This document shows, one piece after another, positions 27,986 to 36,338 of a DNA stretch of 64,000 bases. The DNA comes from Sphingopyxis panaciterrulae (GTDB lineage Bacteria; Pseudomonadota; Alphaproteobacteria; Sphingomonadales; Sphingomonadaceae), in contig NZ_JACIJH010000014.1 in assembly GCF_014199295.1 (NCBI RefSeq), positions 1 through 64,000 of the forward strand, read 5' to 3'. The notes under the pieces were generated by a model that made no database searches, was not told the DNA's origin, and saw only the letters and a program-made list of their open reading frames with translations. Numbering within the stretch: position 1 is the first letter of the stretch; every line of letters starts with the position of its first letter. The position numbers were made by a program, and so were the translations under genes.

Positions 27986-28014
27986 CGAACGAGGGACGAC
28001 CGGCGGAAATCCGC
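27986..28014 (-). promoter_or_regulatory. ECF-type promoter of the receptor-peptidase operon
   Basis: On the minus strand GCGGATTT (28014-28007), 15 nt, CGTTCG (27991-27986), 47 nt before the receptor ATG and 2 nt beyond the end of the fecR-like gene. This is the classical position for a FecI-type promoter and the anchor used to recognise the other five copies. Confidence 0.7.
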
Positions 28015-28016
28015 TA

Positions 28017-29003
28017 TCAGTGCGACGGAGAATTCTGCTGACGCACCAGCACCAGTTCATTGCCGCGGCGATGCACTTCGCCATTGAAGGCGCTGGCCGC
28101 TGCATTGGCGAAGGCGCGCGCGTCGCCTAGCTTGAAAACACCCATGAATTCGGCACGCGCAAGTGTCGGATCGTCGATCGTGACGCGCAGATCGGAGTAA
28201 CGATTGACCTCGGCCGCCGCATCGCCGAGACGCTGGCCGTTGAAGACCAGCAGTCCCTTGCGCCAGGCGATCCGGCGCTCAACGTCGACGGAATCGAGCA
28301 TCGCCTTTCGCGGACCCGTGGCGGCGGCGACGAATTGTTCGTTACGCCGGATATAGCGCGGCGCGGCCAATCCACTCGCCCGACCGGCGATCGCGACAAC
28401 CCCTTCCTCGACCGTCACCTCGACGCCGTCATCCTCGATCCCGACGACGAATTCGGTCCCGACCGCGCGCACCTTCACCCCGTCGGCGCTGACGACAAAA
28501 GGGCGCTCACTGTTGTGCGCGACCTCGAACGATGCCTCGCCGCGTCTCAGGACCACGCGCCGGATATCGTCCTCATAGCGTATCTGCACCGCAGAATTGC
28601 CGTTCAACGTGACGATCGAGCCGTCCTCGAGCGCGATACGCCTGACCTCGCTTCGCCCGGTCGCAACGCGGCCCGCCAACTGATCGTATGCGACCGCACC
28701 GCCCGCGACAACGACCGCGAGCGACGCCGCCATGGCGTAGCGACGCCAGACGCGCTTGCGGGCGGGAGGCGATGGATTGCGCCGGGCACCGCCGTCGAGC
28801 GCCGCGACCCGATCGAGATCGAGCCACAAGGCCTGCGCACGGACATAGGCACCCAAATGGCGGCTGTCGGCGGCAAGCCAGGAATCGAGTTCCTTCTGCT
28901 CTTGCTCCCCGAGCGCGCGTTCGGCCGACCGGATCGCCCAGGCGGACGCCCGGGCGTCGATGTCAGCCCCATTTCCAGAACTTGCGCTCACGCCTTTTTC
29001 CAT
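28017..29003 (-). CDS. FecR-family anti-sigma/sigma regulator
   Basis: The 328-residue protein has a cytoplasmic N-terminal segment (ASAWAIRSAERALGEQEQKELDSWLAADSRHLGAY), one membrane helix (about 89-107), and a periplasmic FecR domain (RIALEDGSIVTLNGNSAVQIRYEDDIRRVVLRRGEASFEV). A C-terminal region follows that would contact the receptor STN domain. The family holds or activates its sigma factor depending on ligand binding by the receptor. Its ATG overlaps the sigma gene by 41 nt, so the two are co-expressed. Confidence 0.9.
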   Translation of the reverse strand: MEKGVSASSGNGADIDARASAWAIRSAERALGEQEQKELDSWLAADSRHLGAYVRAQALWLDLDRVAALDGGARRNPSPPARKRVWRRYAMAASLAVVVAGGAVAYDQLAGRVATGRSEVRRIALEDGSIVTLNGNSAVQIRYEDDIRRVVLRRGEASFEVAHNSERPFVVSADGVKVRAVGTEFVVGIEDDGVEVTVEEGVVAIAGRASGLAAPRYIRRNEQFVAAATGPRKAMLDSVDVERRIAWRKGLLVFNGQRLGDAAAEVNRYSDLRVTIDDPTLARAEFMGVFKLGDARAFANAAASAFNGEVHRRGNELVLVRQQNSPSH

Positions 29004-29532
29004 TCTCTGCGCCCGCCGGCGCCTGCTTCATTGCCTCGGAAACCAGCCGCAGTGCCTTGGCGAGATGCTTCTCGACCGTACTTTCAGCGATCCCCATATG
29101 CTCGGCGATACGGCGCTGCGAGAAGTCCTGGAACTTTTTCAACTCGAACGCCTCGCGGCATTTCGGGGGCAGCGTCTGCAATATTTCGTGCAAACGCGCC
29201 AGTTCTTCCTGTCCGCTCAGGCGTCGATGGACGTTCATCTCTTCATCGACGATGTTCAGCGCATCCAAATCCGCCACCAGGTCGATCGCGACGATCCGTG
29301 ACCGCCGGACCTGCTCGCCGACGATATGGCGCGCGGTCACATAAAGATAGGCGCGCGTATTGCGGATGGCTTCGGCATCGGCGGTCCACAGCCGCGCATA
29401 AGCCTCCTGCACCACTTCGTCCACGTCGCAGGAATCGAGCCCGCGCAAGCGGCCCGCAAGCCATTTGCGCAGATCGGGTTCGTGCGGCAACACGTCCCGG
29501 GCAAACCAGCGAAGTCGCGCCCCATGATCCAT
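28963..29532 (-). CDS. ECF RNA polymerase sigma factor, FecI type
   Basis: The 189-residue protein has region 2 (DEVVQEAYARLWTADAEAIRNTRAYLYVTARHIVGEQVRRSR) and region 4 (LQTLPPKCREAFELKKFQDFSQRRIAEHMGIAESTVEKHLAKAL), with the helix-turn-helix for -35 recognition. Its FecR partner overlaps it downstream and the STN receptor gene follows. The six GCGGATTT/GGAAAT elements in this block are the natural candidates for its targets, because no such element precedes the sigma gene itself. Confidence 0.92.
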   Translation of the reverse strand: MDHGARLRWFARDVLPHEPDLRKWLAGRLRGLDSCDVDEVVQEAYARLWTADAEAIRNTRAYLYVTARHIVGEQVRRSRIVAIDLVADLDALNIVDEEMNVHRRLSGQEELARLHEILQTLPPKCREAFELKKFQDFSQRRIAEHMGIAESTVEKHLAKALRLVSEAMKQAPAGAENGKRRERKFWKWG

Positions 29533-29538
29533 CCCGCA

Positions 29539-29567
29539 ATCGCATCAGCAATAGCGTCTGCGGTCAA
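29539..29567 (-). promoter_or_regulatory. Possible housekeeping promoter of the sigma-fecR pair
   Basis: TTGACC (29567-29562), 17 nt, TGCGAT (29544-29539) on the minus strand, ending only 7 nt before the ATG, so the transcript would be almost leaderless. An AT-rich tract at about 29570-29620 lies upstream. It is only a weak consensus match. Confidence 0.3.
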
Positions 29568-29679
29568 GAAAAATCGCGATTTTGGATAAATTTTTATTTA
29601 TATACAAATAGTTATAACGCACATCAAGGCACCCGGAAAAGTCCCGGCCGCCTTGTCCGAAAGGTTGGGCGCCTCGCGG

Positions 29680-30405
29680 CTATTGCGTGATCCGTTTCAC
29701 CACCTTCCCGGCCGCGTCGAGAAATTCGATACTCGGCTCGCCAGTCGCTCCGACCTTCAGCAACATGCGGGTCCTGCCGTCCTTGTCGGCGAGCTTGACA
29801 ACCGCCTCTTCCGACGCCTTGCCGACAAACAGCCGCTCGGCCCCGGCGCCGCCATTCGCCTTCGCATAGGCGCGCATTTCTTCGCGAATGCGATCGCGCC
29901 CCGCTTCATCGGGCGCTTTTGCGGCGCGTTCGCTCATTTCCATCAACGGTTTGATCGACCAGTCGGGCCGGTCCCAGACGCGCAACCCTGCCATGCGCTC
30001 GCCATTGGCTTCGGCATATTGGATGCCGACCGTCTGATCCTGCTTATACTGGTCGAACATCAGCGACGCACTCGCCCGCCGGGCGTCGCCGACGCTCTTG
30101 CTGTCGAAGGTCAGACCACCGACTTCGTCGCCCTCGTCGTTGAAGAAGAGCATGCCGCCGGTGTCGCGGCTATGGTGCTTATATTCCTTGCCCCCCATGA
30201 ACAGGCCCGGAAAGCGTTCCGAATTGGCGAGCACCAGGCGATATTTGCCGTCAGACTCGACGATGTTCAGGCGCTTGACGCTGATCTCGTCGAACACGCC
30301 TACCTGCGCCCCCGCGTCGGCCATGACCATCGCCGCGGGGGTCGCCGCGCCCGCCGCGAAGCCCGCTGCGACGAGCATCATCTGTCCCATTCGCTTGCCG
30401 TTCAT
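29680..30405 (-). CDS. Exported protein of unknown function, paralogue of 8841-9563
   Basis: This 241-residue protein has an N-terminal membrane or signal segment (MMLVAAGFAAGAATPAAMVMADAG). It shares with the product of 8841-9563 the ordered phrases FDEISVKRLNIVESDGKYR, GLFMGGKE, MLFFNDEGDEVGGLTF, MFDQYKQDQ, ERLFVGKASE and LLKVGATGEPSIEFLDAAGK. I recognise no named family. Being kept twice, each time with an exported hydrolase, suggests an accessory or binding role in the periplasm. It is 10 nt downstream of the esterase-like gene and in the same operon. Confidence 0.75.
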   Translation of the reverse strand: MNGKRMGQMMLVAAGFAAGAATPAAMVMADAGAQVGVFDEISVKRLNIVESDGKYRLVLANSERFPGLFMGGKEYKHHSRDTGGMLFFNDEGDEVGGLTFDSKSVGDARRASASLMFDQYKQDQTVGIQYAEANGERMAGLRVWDRPDWSIKPLMEMSERAAKAPDEAGRDRIREEMRAYAKANGGAGAERLFVGKASEEAVVKLADKDGRTRMLLKVGATGEPSIEFLDAAGKVVKRITQ

Positions 30406-30415
30406 CGCCTTCTCC

Positions 30416-32107
30416 TCAATAATTCCAGCTTGCGACCGGCGCGCCTTCGGGCGCCGTCTTGCGGACGTGATCGGCTACCTCGCGAACGACGCCCGCCCAG
30501 TCGGTATGATGCCAGTTATGCCCCTTTTTCGGCCGGCCATATTCGAAGCGGATCGGGTAATCCGGGCCCGCCACCTCGGCGATCATGTCCTGGTAGCGAT
30601 ACACCGCGAGGTTGAGGTAGAAATCGTCCATCTCGCCGGCGAAAAAATGGAGCTTGCCGCGCAGCTTCGGCCCCAGGGTCGCCCAATTGTCGCGGGCATA
30701 GCCCGACAGGTCGAAACCATGCTCGCGCATATAGCGGACGACCTCCTTGTTGATGGCTCCGGTCTTCTTGTCATAGAGCAGCACGGGATAGCCGTCGGGG
30801 CCGACCGGACCGTGCGTCGTCTGCCAGATATCGAGCTGATAATAGGACCGGCCCTTCGATCCCAACATCCCCTCGAACGCGGCGAGCGTGCGAAGGTCGA
30901 TCAGCGGCTGCCCTTCGCGGCTGCGCCGGAACGGCTTTTCCTGCGTGATCCAGTCGTTGATCTTCAAGGTGAACATATTGTCCTCCTTGTAGATATCGGT
31001 GAGCTGGTAGCGGGTGAAGTCGATCGGGTCCGGGTTGAATACCCACGCACCGCCGAACAGGTCGGGATAATGGAGCTGCATCGCCAACGCCTCCCAGCCT
31101 CCCGTCGAGGCACCCTCGACGATCCGGCCATAGGGTTGGTCGATCAGTCGGAAGGTCTTTTCGAGATAAGGCATCAGCTCCTTTGTGATGGCATCGCCCC
31201 AAGGGCCGTTATTGGCCGAGTTGAGCGCATAGGATTCAAAGAAATAGGGGCCGGGTGTCTCAAGCGTGATCGCAACCATGCGCGGAAAATTCTCGCCCGA
31301 CCATTCTTTCGCGAACTGATAGCCGGTCTTCACATTGGCATCGGCCGCGCTACGTCGCGCCGCCTCGGTATCGCTGGCGGGATCGGTGTCGAAGTTGAAC
31401 GAGCCTCCGAAGTGTCCATTCGTATAGATCGCCGGATAACGAACATCGGGATGTTCGTCGAAATCCCGAGGAAGCAGGACCTCCGCCCCAATCGACATCG
31501 GAAGGCCCCAGAAATCCGACAATATCTTGCTCTTGATGCGAACGCGCTTGATCCATGGCGTATCGGGTTCGCGCGCGACGGGCGCGATCTTTTCGGTGAG
31601 CGTCAGGGCCACCGGCGCCCCTGCAGCCGGATCGAGCCGGACATTCACGGGCTTGCTATAGGGATTGCCCGGAAACATCGGAGCGATGACACGCTGATCG
31701 CTGGTCGGAACCCAGATGATGTGGCCGTCGGCGCGCTTCGCTCTGGTATAGGGGATGAGAACCGCCTGAACCGTGTAGTCACCCGCGGGAAGCCGGTCGA
31801 GGCCGAACGGAAAGCCGTCGGCCTTCGCATCGACGGTCACGGTGCCGCCGGGCGCCAGATGTTCCACGTCGACACCGAAAGCGGGTGGACCGTTCATTCC
31901 GATCATCTGACGGGGTTCGACCTTTGCCTCGGCATCTTTCGACTGCGCGGTCGCGACGACGATAAGGCGCCCCGTGACGGGCGCGTCGACCAAGGTCTGC
32001 GGAAGCGAAACCGTGAAGCTGATCTGCGCAAGCGCTGACCCAGATGACACAAGCCCGACAAAGGCGATTAAAATTGCAACGAAGCGCTTTCCACAGCGGT
32101 CTATCAT
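30416..32107 (-). CDS. Exported alpha/beta hydrolase, putative esterase family
   Basis: The 563-residue protein has a signal peptide (AILIAFVGLVSSGSALAQ), a beta-sandwich-like N-terminal part, then an esterase domain. The nucleophile elbow is EGASTGGWEA; candidate acid and base are in AGEMDDFY and GHNWHH. The layout resembles Esterase D/enterochelin-esterase-like proteins, which cleave esters such as those in siderophores, acylated peptides or sugars. It heads a two-gene unit with the unknown-function paralogue and has its own ECF-type promoter, linking it to the peptide block. Confidence 0.78.
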   Translation of the reverse strand: MIDRCGKRFVAILIAFVGLVSSGSALAQISFTVSLPQTLVDAPVTGRLIVVATAQSKDAEAKVEPRQMIGMNGPPAFGVDVEHLAPGGTVTVDAKADGFPFGLDRLPAGDYTVQAVLIPYTRAKRADGHIIWVPTSDQRVIAPMFPGNPYSKPVNVRLDPAAGAPVALTLTEKIAPVAREPDTPWIKRVRIKSKILSDFWGLPMSIGAEVLLPRDFDEHPDVRYPAIYTNGHFGGSFNFDTDPASDTEAARRSAADANVKTGYQFAKEWSGENFPRMVAITLETPGPYFFESYALNSANNGPWGDAITKELMPYLEKTFRLIDQPYGRIVEGASTGGWEALAMQLHYPDLFGGAWVFNPDPIDFTRYQLTDIYKEDNMFTLKINDWITQEKPFRRSREGQPLIDLRTLAAFEGMLGSKGRSYYQLDIWQTTHGPVGPDGYPVLLYDKKTGAINKEVVRYMREHGFDLSGYARDNWATLGPKLRGKLHFFAGEMDDFYLNLAVYRYQDMIAEVAGPDYPIRFEYGRPKKGHNWHHTDWAGVVREVADHVRKTAPEGAPVASWNY

Positions 32108-32137
32108 CGCCGTTCCCCCTCTGATATCTTTCCAATG

Positions 32138-32164
32138 GCTACGATGAACCGGAAGGCGATTTCC
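32138..32164 (-). promoter_or_regulatory. ECF-type promoter of the esterase-paralogue operon
   Basis: On the minus strand GGAAAT (32164-32159), 15 nt, CGTAGC (32143-32138), 30 nt before the ATG. GGAAAT is the classical FecI-type -35; spacing and CGT agree with the other five copies, though the -35 is GGAAAT instead of GGATTT. Confidence 0.55.
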
Positions 32165-32436
32165 TCCATTCCGAAGACCCGAATGCCTCGCCCGCCGCTA
32201 TCGCGCTGCAGATCGATGGCCGACGCCGGCGACATTTGCTCCCGTCACGCTGGCATCCGGGCTAACGAATGGCTGCTTCCAGGCGTCCACCCAGCAACAC
32301 CGGATAGCTTCAGTCGGACGCTCACCACCGCTCGGATGAAGGTACGCAGTTCCGTCCCGTGCACAGGCATCGGTGGCTCGGCCCGATCAGAGAATGCTTG
32401 CGCCCACGCTCGACCTGAGCCCGCCGCGCCGCGCCG
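32165..32436. other. Intergenic stretch between the esterase promoter and the symporter stop
   Basis: I see no convincing gene, repeat or terminator here. Short frames lack motifs and ribosome binding sites. It marks the boundary between the ECF-controlled block and the D-amino-acid block. Confidence 0.4.
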
Positions 32437-33678
32437 TCAGCGCTGCGGCGGAGCGCGGTAGATTCCTTCGTCGAGTTCGCCCTCCCAGCGTGCAACCGTC
32501 GTCGCGACCGCCAGATTGGCGCAGGCGCTCGGCACGGTGCGAGTCATGTCGAGCAGGCGGTCGAAGGGCAGTACGAAACCGACGATCAGCGCGGTCTGTT
32601 CGGGTGCGATGCCGACCGCCGACAGCACGGCCGCGAGCATGAACAGCGAGGCCGAGGGCACCGGCGCGGTCCCGAAGGCGGCGAGCGCGCCGGTCAGAAG
32701 GACGATTAGCACCACGCCCGCGTCGAGCGGCACCCCGAAGGCCTGGAGGCTGAAGATGCTGAGCAGGCCGACATACATGGCCGTGCCGTCCTTGCCGATG
32801 CTCGCGCCGAGGGGCAGCACGGTCGAATAGACCGTCGACGAAACGCCGAGATTGCGCCCCGCGACAGTCATCGCGACGGGCAGCGTCGCCGAGGAAGAAG
32901 CGGTCGAGAAGGCGACCGCCAGCGCATCGACGATGCCGCGGAAAAAAGGGGCCACCGGCAGGCGCGCCAGCAGCCGCAGCAGCAGGCTGTGCACCAGCAG
33001 GATCTGTATCAGAGACCCCAGCACCACAGCGAGCGCCAGCCAGCCAATATTGACGAACACCGCGGCGCCATTGTCGGCGACGGCATTGGCGATCAGCGCG
33101 AAGACGCCGATCGGGGTCGCCTCCATCACCAGCCCTACGATACGCAGCAACACCGACGACAGCGATTGCAGCAACGCCGCGAACGGCTTGCCCGCCTCGC
33201 CCGAGAACACGGTACCGACGCCGGTCAGGATGGCGACGAAGATCAGCGCCAGCATGTCGCCCTTTGCCAGCGCCTCGACGATATTGGTCGGCACGATCCC
33301 GACGAGCTGGTCATAGAGCGGCACCGGATCGCCGAGCGCCTGGGGCGCCGCCTGACCGATGGGAACGCCGACGCCGGGTTGCAGGACCACCGCGACGAGC
33401 ATGCCGATCGACACCGCGATGGCGGTGGTCAGCGCGAACAGCCCGACCGTCCGCCCGCCGAGCGGTCCGAGCCGCTTCGGGTCGGCAAGCGAGGTGATGC
33501 CGGCGGCGATGGTCACGAGGACGATCGGCGCGACCAGCATGCGGATCGCGCGAACGAAAAGATCGCCGAACACCGCAACGCTCGGTGCGGCCTGGGGCCA
33601 GACGATGGCGAGGAGCAGGCCAAGGAAAAGCCCGCCGAGCACACGTTTCCACAGCGGAATCGCGAACCAGCCGCGCAT
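32437..33678 (-). CDS. Dicarboxylate/amino-acid:cation symporter (DAACS family)
   Basis: The 413-residue membrane protein has the DAACS/GltP pattern: eight or so helices, the serine-rich loop AFSTASSSATLPVAM, the ion-binding region GASIGKDGTAMYVGL and the C-terminal VGFVLPFDRLLDMTRTVPSACANLAVA. Such symporters bring in glutamate, aspartate or C4-dicarboxylates with Na+ or H+. Its neighbours make glutamate, including the D-form, the likely cargo. A LysR-type box lies about 106-120 nt upstream. Confidence 0.88.
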   Translation of the reverse strand: MRGWFAIPLWKRVLGGLFLGLLLAIVWPQAAPSVAVFGDLFVRAIRMLVAPIVLVTIAAGITSLADPKRLGPLGGRTVGLFALTTAIAVSIGMLVAVVLQPGVGVPIGQAAPQALGDPVPLYDQLVGIVPTNIVEALAKGDMLALIFVAILTGVGTVFSGEAGKPFAALLQSLSSVLLRIVGLVMEATPIGVFALIANAVADNGAAVFVNIGWLALAVVLGSLIQILLVHSLLLRLLARLPVAPFFRGIVDALAVAFSTASSSATLPVAMTVAGRNLGVSSTVYSTVLPLGASIGKDGTAMYVGLLSIFSLQAFGVPLDAGVVLIVLLTGALAAFGTAPVPSASLFMLAAVLSAVGIAPEQTALIVGFVLPFDRLLDMTRTVPSACANLAVATTVARWEGELDEGIYRAPPQR

Positions 33679-33783
33679 CAGCGAATATCCGTGGGACGAA
33701 GGGCTGGGCGCATGGAGTCGATCATCCGGCCCATCCTAGGCGCGCGCATCCATGCCCACCGCATATCATATGTGCTCGCCCCC

Positions 33784-33798
33784 ATAACCCCCCGCTAT
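33784..33798. promoter_or_regulatory. LysR-type box upstream of the symporter
   Basis: ATAACCCCCCGCTAT fits the T-N11-A rule for LysR regulators and differs from the box at 42987-43001 only in the centre (CCC against AGG). It overlaps the last codon of the lysR gene and lies upstream of the symporter start. Confidence 0.55.
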
Positions 33799-34679
33799 AT
33801 GCTGTCGATCACCGCCGAGACGACCTTCAGGAAATCGGTCGCGACCGCCGTGGGCGGCCGGTTCAGCAGGTGCATCGCGTAAAGATCGAAGGTCAGCGGC
33901 GGCTTCAGCGGCCGGACGGCCAGTCCCGGGGCGAGCGCGGCCTGCGCGGTGAAGCTGTCGACCACGGTGAGCCCGACACCGGCCCGGACCAGCGCTGTGG
34001 CGATGAAGAAGGTGCGGGTCGATATGGCGTTGTCGAGCGCGAGGCCGAGCCGCTGCTGCTCGCACACGAAAATCTCCCCGATCGGGCCGCTCGAGGCGAC
34101 GCTGATGAAGCGATGGCCTTTCAGGTCGGCGAGTTCGAGGCGCGACGGCGCGGCAGGCATATCCTCTTCGCGGTAGAGCACCACCAGTTCACCCTCGCCG
34201 AGCCAGCGGCTTCCGACCGGAGCGTTCCGCGGCACCTCGACCGCGATCGCGATGTCGGTCTCGCGCTCGTGCAGCTTGCGCACCAGATCGTCGTGGTGGA
34301 CCGTCTGGAGGTCGAACTGAACGTTGGGATGGCTCGGCAGGAAACGCGCCACCGCCTCCGGCAGCACGCCGAGCGCGAGCGACGGCAGCGCCGAGACGCG
34401 CAGCATCATCCCCGCGCCGCGGCGCAGGTTACGCGCGCCCTCGCGTAGCGCCAGGACGCGCTCCTGGATCTCGCGGACCTCGGCGAACAGGGCGTGGGCA
34501 TCGTCGGTGGCGACGAGCCGGCCGCGGGTCCGTTCGAACAGGCGAAAACCGAGCGTCGATTCCGCGTGGCGCAACGTCTTCGAGACCGAGGGCTGCGACA
34601 CGTTCAGCGCCCGCGCTGCAGCGCTGACCGAGCCATTGGTATAGACGGCGTGAAATATCTCGATCTGTCGCAAGTTCAT
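33795..34679 (-). CDS. LysR-family transcriptional regulator
   Basis: About 294 residues. The N-terminal winged helix-turn-helix is clear (MNLRQIEIFHAVYTNGSVSAAARALNVSQPSVSKTLRHAESTLGFRLFER), followed by a periplasmic-binding-like effector domain (LPSLALGVLPEAVARFLPSHPNVQFDL...GLTVVDSFTAQAALAPGLAVRPL). An in-frame ATG three codons upstream (34688) is an alternative start. It lies between the symporter and the D-amino-acid operon, and both of these have a matching LysR box, so it is probably their regulator, responding to a D-amino acid or derivative. Confidence 0.88.
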   Translation of the reverse strand: MNLRQIEIFHAVYTNGSVSAAARALNVSQPSVSKTLRHAESTLGFRLFERTRGRLVATDDAHALFAEVREIQERVLALREGARNLRRGAGMMLRVSALPSLALGVLPEAVARFLPSHPNVQFDLQTVHHDDLVRKLHERETDIAIAVEVPRNAPVGSRWLGEGELVVLYREEDMPAAPSRLELADLKGHRFISVASSGPIGEIFVCEQQRLGLALDNAISTRTFFIATALVRAGVGLTVVDSFTAQAALAPGLAVRPLKPPLTFDLYAMHLLNRPPTAVATDFLKVVSAVIDSI

Positions 34680-34751
34680 CGCGACCATCGTTGCCGCCTA
34701 TCCGCGCCGCGGCAAGTCATTTCCGCGGCATATCCAGATCCCCCACCGGGT

Positions 34752-36326
34752 TCAGGGCGTGCGCAGGAGAACACGACCGAAGCGTTCGGGCGCGGGCTTT
34801 CCGTCAGCGATCGCGGCCTTTCCGTTCACGAAGACATAATCCATCCCGACAGAATAGGCGTGCGGCTGTTCATAGGTGGCGACGTCGCGAACCGTTTTTG
34901 GATCGAAGACGATGACGTCGGCGAACGCCCCTTCGCGCAGCATCCCGCGATCGGGAATCGCGAATATCTGCGCGGTCAGGCCCGTGCCGGCGTGGATTGC
35001 GTGCTGCATGTCGATGACCTTGTTGTCGAGGACATAGTGGCGCAGCTTGCGCGGGAAGGCGCCGTAGGCGCGCGGATGTTCCGAACTCTTGCCGAATTCG
35101 GGGAGGCCGCCGTCGGTCGAGGTCATCGTCCACGGCTGGCGCATGAAGGCGGCGACATCGTCGTCGCTCATGTTGAACGACACGGTCGGCGCGCCGCCCT
35201 GGATCAGCATGTCGATCGCGACGTCGAGCGGGTCCTTGCCCTGCATCGTCCCGATCTCGTCGAGCCTTTTGCCCTCGAGCGACGGGTCGGGCGCGAAGCG
35301 GCGGATCATCAGCGCGTGCGGCCCGGCGCGCCGTGCGAGGTTCGGCACCATCTCGGCGCGGATCTTCGCGCGCATCGCCGGGTCCTGTAGCCGCTTCGCG
35401 AGCGCCTCGGCGCCGCCCTCCTGCGCCCAGCCCGGAACCAGCGAGGCCATCAGGCTTGAGCCCGAGGCGGTGTAGGGATATTGGTCGGCCCAGATCTCGA
35501 CGCCCGAGGCGCGCGCCTTTTCGATATGCGCGATGACGTCGGCCGACTTGCCCCAGACTTGTGGCCCCAGCACCTTGATGTGCGTCACCACGCCGGGAAT
35601 CTTCGCCTCGCGCGCGACGGTGATGACCTCCTCGACCGCTTCGACGACGCCGATATTGTAATTGCCCTCGTCGCGGACGTGGCTGGTGTAGATCGCGTGC
35701 GGAAATGGCGCCGCGGCCCTGGCGAGGCCGACGATCTCCGCCGTGTTCGAATATTTGGCGGGAATGTAGAACGGTCCGTCGGACAGGCCATAGGCGCCCG
35801 CCTTCATCGCCGCGGTGACCAGCCCCTCCATCTTCGCCTGTTCCTCGGACGTCGGCAGCCGGTCGACGTCGCCCATCACCGCGCGGCGCACGGCGTTGTG
35901 GCCGATCAGCGGGACGACGTTGACGCCGGGGATGTTGGTTTCGATCTCTGCGATCTGAGGGCCGAGGTCGGCCGGGCCACCGCCATCGGGGTTGATCATC
36001 AGCGTCGTGATGCCTTGGTGCAGCATCGGCAGCGCCGCCGCCAGTTTCGCCGTCTGAATGTTCGGCGCGGCGTGTGAATGCGGGTCGATGAAGCCCGGCG
36101 CGACGATCTTGCCGCTCGCGTCGATCAGCGTCGTCGCGGTCGCGGCGGCCGGGATCGTCCCAACCGCCGCGATGCGATCGCTGGCGATCGCGACATCGGC
36201 GGTGCGGCCCGGCGTATCACTGCCGTCGTAGACCGTGCCCCCGCGGATCAGCACGTCATAATGCTGGGCGAGGGCGGGCGAGCCTGCGGTCAGCAGGGCG
36301 GTGAGCGATAATGCCAGGCGTTTCAT
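34752..36326 (-). CDS. Exported N-acyl-D-amino-acid deacylase-like amidohydrolase
   Basis: The 524-residue protein has a signal peptide (ALSLTALLTAGSPALAQ) and D-aminoacylase-type motifs: APGFIDPHSHAAPN, GAYGLSDGPFYIPAKYS, YTSHVRDEGNYNIGVVEAVEEVI, VVTHIKVLG, ADQYPYTASGSSL and MTSTDGG. The family hydrolyses N-acyl-D-amino acids to the free D-amino acid, here in the periplasm. It starts 13 nt after the receptor stop with a GGGAG site. The C-terminal phrase DVIVFDPKTVRDVATYEQPHAYSVGMDYVFVNG is typical. Confidence 0.85.
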   Translation of the reverse strand: MKRLALSLTALLTAGSPALAQHYDVLIRGGTVYDGSDTPGRTADVAIASDRIAAVGTIPAAATATTLIDASGKIVAPGFIDPHSHAAPNIQTAKLAAALPMLHQGITTLMINPDGGGPADLGPQIAEIETNIPGVNVVPLIGHNAVRRAVMGDVDRLPTSEEQAKMEGLVTAAMKAGAYGLSDGPFYIPAKYSNTAEIVGLARAAAPFPHAIYTSHVRDEGNYNIGVVEAVEEVITVAREAKIPGVVTHIKVLGPQVWGKSADVIAHIEKARASGVEIWADQYPYTASGSSLMASLVPGWAQEGGAEALAKRLQDPAMRAKIRAEMVPNLARRAGPHALMIRRFAPDPSLEGKRLDEIGTMQGKDPLDVAIDMLIQGGAPTVSFNMSDDDVAAFMRQPWTMTSTDGGLPEFGKSSEHPRAYGAFPRKLRHYVLDNKVIDMQHAIHAGTGLTAQIFAIPDRGMLREGAFADVIVFDPKTVRDVATYEQPHAYSVGMDYVFVNGKAAIADGKPAPERFGRVLLRTP

Positions 36327-36338
36327 CTCCGGTCTCCC

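Noticed and set aside
28963-29567. An ECF-type element driving the sigma gene itself
   Set aside because: No GCGGATT or GGAAAT with a CGT 15 nt downstream occurs upstream of the sigma gene; autoregulation is not supported.
951-32107. Lasso-peptide biosynthesis cluster
   Set aside because: No precursor, B-type protease or asparagine-synthetase-like cyclase frame could be found in the intergenic regions or among the genes.
951-32107. Microcystin (mlr) degradation cluster
   Set aside because: No MlrA-type membrane protease or M81 MlrC-like gene is present; the peptidase families are different.
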